Source of the DNA: Chloroflexota bacterium
GTDB taxonomy: Bacteria > Chloroflexota > Anaerolineae > Caldilineales > Caldilineaceae
Direction of reading: 5' to 3'
Assembly: GCA_018969295.1 (NCBI GenBank)
Contig: JAGWYN010000004.1
Location: 1 to 64,000, forward strand
DNA length: 64,000 nt
Shown: positions 62,329-64,000 of the stretch, one piece after another
Layout: the number at the start of each line of letters is the position of its first letter
Position numbering within the stretch: position 1 is the stretch's first letter
Made by a program: the position numbers and the translations under genes
Notes under the pieces: generated by a model
The model's input: the letters and a program-made list of their open reading frames with translations, nothing else
What the model was told of the DNA's origin: nothing
The model's database searches: none

Positions 62329-63885
62329 TCACAGCGGGATGTTGCCATGTTTTTTGGGCGGCAGGCTGTCGCGTTTGTTGCGCAACATTTCCAGCGCGTT
62401 GATCAGATGGGGGCGCGTTTCACGGGGCTCGATCACATTGTCGATAAAGCCAGCAGCCGCTGCCACATAGGGGTTGGCGAACCGCTGACGATATTCTTGG
62501 ACAAGCTCGGCTTTGCGGGCACTCGCGTCTTCGGCATCTTGGATCTCGCGACGAAAAATTACGTTGACAGCGCCTTCTGGCCCCATCACGGCAATTTCGG
62601 CGCTGGGCCAGGCCAGCACCAGATCGGCGCCAATGTGCCGCGGGTTCATGACACAGTAGGCGCCACCGTAGGCTTTGCGCACAATCACGGTCAGCTTGGG
62701 CACGGTCGCTTCACAAAAGGCATACAGCAGCTTGGCCCCCTGGCGAATGATGCCACCGTGCTCTTGGTTGAGCCCTGGCATGAAGCCAGGCACATCTTCG
62801 AAGACAACCAGGGGCACATTGAAGGCATCACAGAAACGCACGAACCGGGCGCTTTTCTGGCTGGCCTCGACATCCAACACCCCTGCCAGCACAGTCGGCT
62901 GTTGGGCGACGATCCCGACCGGACGCCCTCCCAGGCGGGCAAAACCGACCAGAATGTTGCGCGCCCAATGTTCGTGGACCTCGAGCAGCTGCCCATCGTC
63001 GACGACATGGCGGATGACCTCCTTCATGTCGTAGGGCTTGTTGGGGTTGTCGGGGATGATCGTGTCGAGTTCGGGCGCCTGGCGCAGCGGGTCGTCGGTC
63101 GCAGGCTGCAGCGGCGGGTCCTGCAAGTTGTTGTTGGGCAGATAGCCGACCAGATGCTGGGCCAGAAAGAGGGCATCCTCTTCATTTTCGGCCGCAAAAT
63201 GGGCGACCCCCGATTTGCTGGCGTGGACCGAGGCCCCCCCCAGCTCTTCGAAGGTGACATCCTCATGGGTGACCGCCTTGATCACGTCGGGCCCGGTCAC
63301 GAACATGTGGCTGGTCTCTTTGACCATGATCACAAAATCGGTGATGGCCGGGCTGTAGACAGCACCTCCAGCGCAAGGCCCCAGAATCACACTGATCTGG
63401 GGGATGACCCCGGAGGAACGCACGTTGCGATAAAAAATTTCGGCGTAGCCTGCCAGGCTGTGCACCCCCTCCTGGATGCGGGCCCCCCCAGAGTCGTTGA
63501 GCCCGATCAGCGGAGCACCATTTTTCATCGCCATATCCATGATCTTGCAGATCTTGTCGGCGTGCGCTCGGCTGACACTGCCCCCAAAGACCGTAAAATC
63601 CTGCGAATAGACATAAACCAGACGTCCTTGGATCGTACCGTAGCCGGTCACGACGCCGTCACCCGGGATTTTTTGTTCGCCCAGCCCAAACTCGCTGGAG
63701 TTGTGGGTGACAAAGACGTCGACCTCGCGGAAGGTGCCCTTGTCAAGCAGAAGCTGCAGACGCTCGCGCGCGGTCATGCGCCCGCGCGCATGCTGGCGGG
63801 CGACCTTGTCTGCCCCACCGCCGAGATGGGCAGCCGCTTTTCGTTCGCGTAACTCTTGAATTCTTGGATCGGACACTTCGTTCAC
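62329..63885 (-). CDS. acyl-CoA carboxylase carboxyltransferase (beta) subunit
   Basis: About 518 residues from GTG 63885, which has AGGGA about 5 bp upstream; the frame extends to 63966 but without family similarity. It matches propionyl/acetyl-CoA carboxylase beta chains: HARGRMTARERLQLLLDKGT, the acyl-CoA oxyanion stretch DSGGARIQEGVHSL, LGPCAGGAVYSPA, FEDVPGFMPG and the late WPSAEIAVMGPEGAVN. It transfers carboxyl from biotin to acetyl- or propionyl-CoA. Substrate choice depends on one active-site residue (Asp in propionyl-type enzymes) that was not assigned here. It is the first gene of the carboxylase operon in this window, preceded by a partial membrane gene. Confidence 0.95.
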   Translation of the reverse strand: MNEVSDPRIQELRERKAAAHLGGGADKVARQHARGRMTARERLQLLLDKGTFREVDVFVTHNSSEFGLGEQKIPGDGVVTGYGTIQGRLVYVYSQDFTVFGGSVSRAHADKICKIMDMAMKNGAPLIGLNDSGGARIQEGVHSLAGYAEIFYRNVRSSGVIPQISVILGPCAGGAVYSPAITDFVIMVKETSHMFVTGPDVIKAVTHEDVTFEELGGASVHASKSGVAHFAAENEEDALFLAQHLVGYLPNNNLQDPPLQPATDDPLRQAPELDTIIPDNPNKPYDMKEVIRHVVDDGQLLEVHEHWARNILVGFARLGGRPVGIVAQQPTVLAGVLDVEASQKSARFVRFCDAFNVPLVVFEDVPGFMPGLNQEHGGIIRQGAKLLYAFCEATVPKLTVIVRKAYGGAYCVMNPRHIGADLVLAWPSAEIAVMGPEGAVNVIFRREIQDAEDASARKAELVQEYRQRFANPYVAAAAGFIDNVIEPRETRPHLINALEMLRNKRDSLPPKKHGNIPL

Positions 63886-63911
63886 TCGTTCCCTGCCTTC
63901 AGATACAGACG

Positions 63912-64000
63912 TTATCCCCCAAAGAAAACGATCAACGTGGCCACCAGCGCGCCGCTCAACGTGCAAAGGCTCAGAAAAGCCAGCGACACGACGATCAGCC
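63912..64000 (-). CDS. C-terminal fragment of membrane protein (cut by window edge)
   Basis: An open frame enters from the right edge and stops with TAA at 63912. The 29 visible residues are almost wholly hydrophobic (LIVVSLAFLSLCTLSGALVA and on), one transmembrane helix at the very C-terminus. It lies 26 bp before the carboxyltransferase start and could be part of the same operon. The family cannot be named from this piece. Confidence 0.5.
   Translation of the reverse strand, partial: LIVVSLAFLSLCTLSGALVATLIVFFGG

Overview
The window is GC-rich bacterial DNA and reads as chromosome from a Chloroflexota (green non-sulfur) bacterium, probably the Anaerolineae/Caldilineae side. Supporting signs are large AfsR/SARP-type regulators, an exported protein ending in a YLPAVLR-type tail common in that phylum, Tat-lipoprotein substrate-binding proteins and an IS605-type tnpB relic. 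The taxonomic call is inference only. No rRNA, tRNA or CRISPR array was seen.

Layout. From 1 to about 47 kb every gene lies on the minus strand. (1) 1-7862: a membrane gene set with an SPFH/band-7 protein, two pentapeptide-repeat proteins, a Tat lipoprotein binding protein, a coiled-coil membrane protein and a TPR membrane protein. (2) 7914-13388: an ABC transporter with a degenerate C39-like domain, a 68-aa peptide with a Gly-Gly site, a small membrane protein and a P-type ATPase lacking the CPx metal motif. (3) 13424-23762: GNAT, AGAT-type amidinotransferase, SDR, a 1726-aa PKS fused to an alpha-oxoamine synthase (KS-AT-DH*-ACP-AOS), sulfotransferase, HemN-like radical SAM enzyme and a free ACP. 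(4) 23934-32822: cation/proton antiporter, two more sulfotransferases, flavin monooxygenase, thioester reductase, VOC-like protein and AMP-dependent ligase. (5) 32952-38117: a sulfatase with an Ala-Ala-Ala-Gly-Glu repeat and an octaheme cytochrome c with TPRs. (6) 38122-44667: a second CPx-less P-type ATPase, a C39-peptidase ABC transporter, a minimal membrane-fusion protein and a lone degenerate P-type ATPase actuator fragment. (7) 44905-47046: a SARP/AfsR regulator.

The plus strand then carries gnd, a gluconokinase-like FGGY kinase, and a DUF1501 / beta-propeller-like / DUF1800 export set (47512-56101). After a tnpB relic the strand switches back to a repeat-rich surface protein, a SCO1-like protein, a thioredoxin-like protein and an acyl-CoA carboxylase set (biotinyl protein, biotin carboxylase, carboxyltransferase).

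Main result. Regions 2, 3, 4 and 6 look like one biosynthesis and export system under one regulator. Four promoters (upstream of the 68-aa peptide, the ACP, the AMP ligase and the actuator fragment) share 5-bp direct repeats at exactly 11-bp phase, with a -10 box exactly 16 bp from the start of the proximal repeat. This is SARP-operator geometry, and a SARP gene sits at the edge of the cluster. The chemistry recalls the opening steps of saxitoxin biosynthesis: an acyl-ACP joined to an amino acid by an AOS domain, then amidino transfer. Here the starter would come from a KS whose active-site Cys is Ser. A peptidase/ABC/P-type ATPase export system of unfamiliar composition accompanies it. Product and substrate are unknown.
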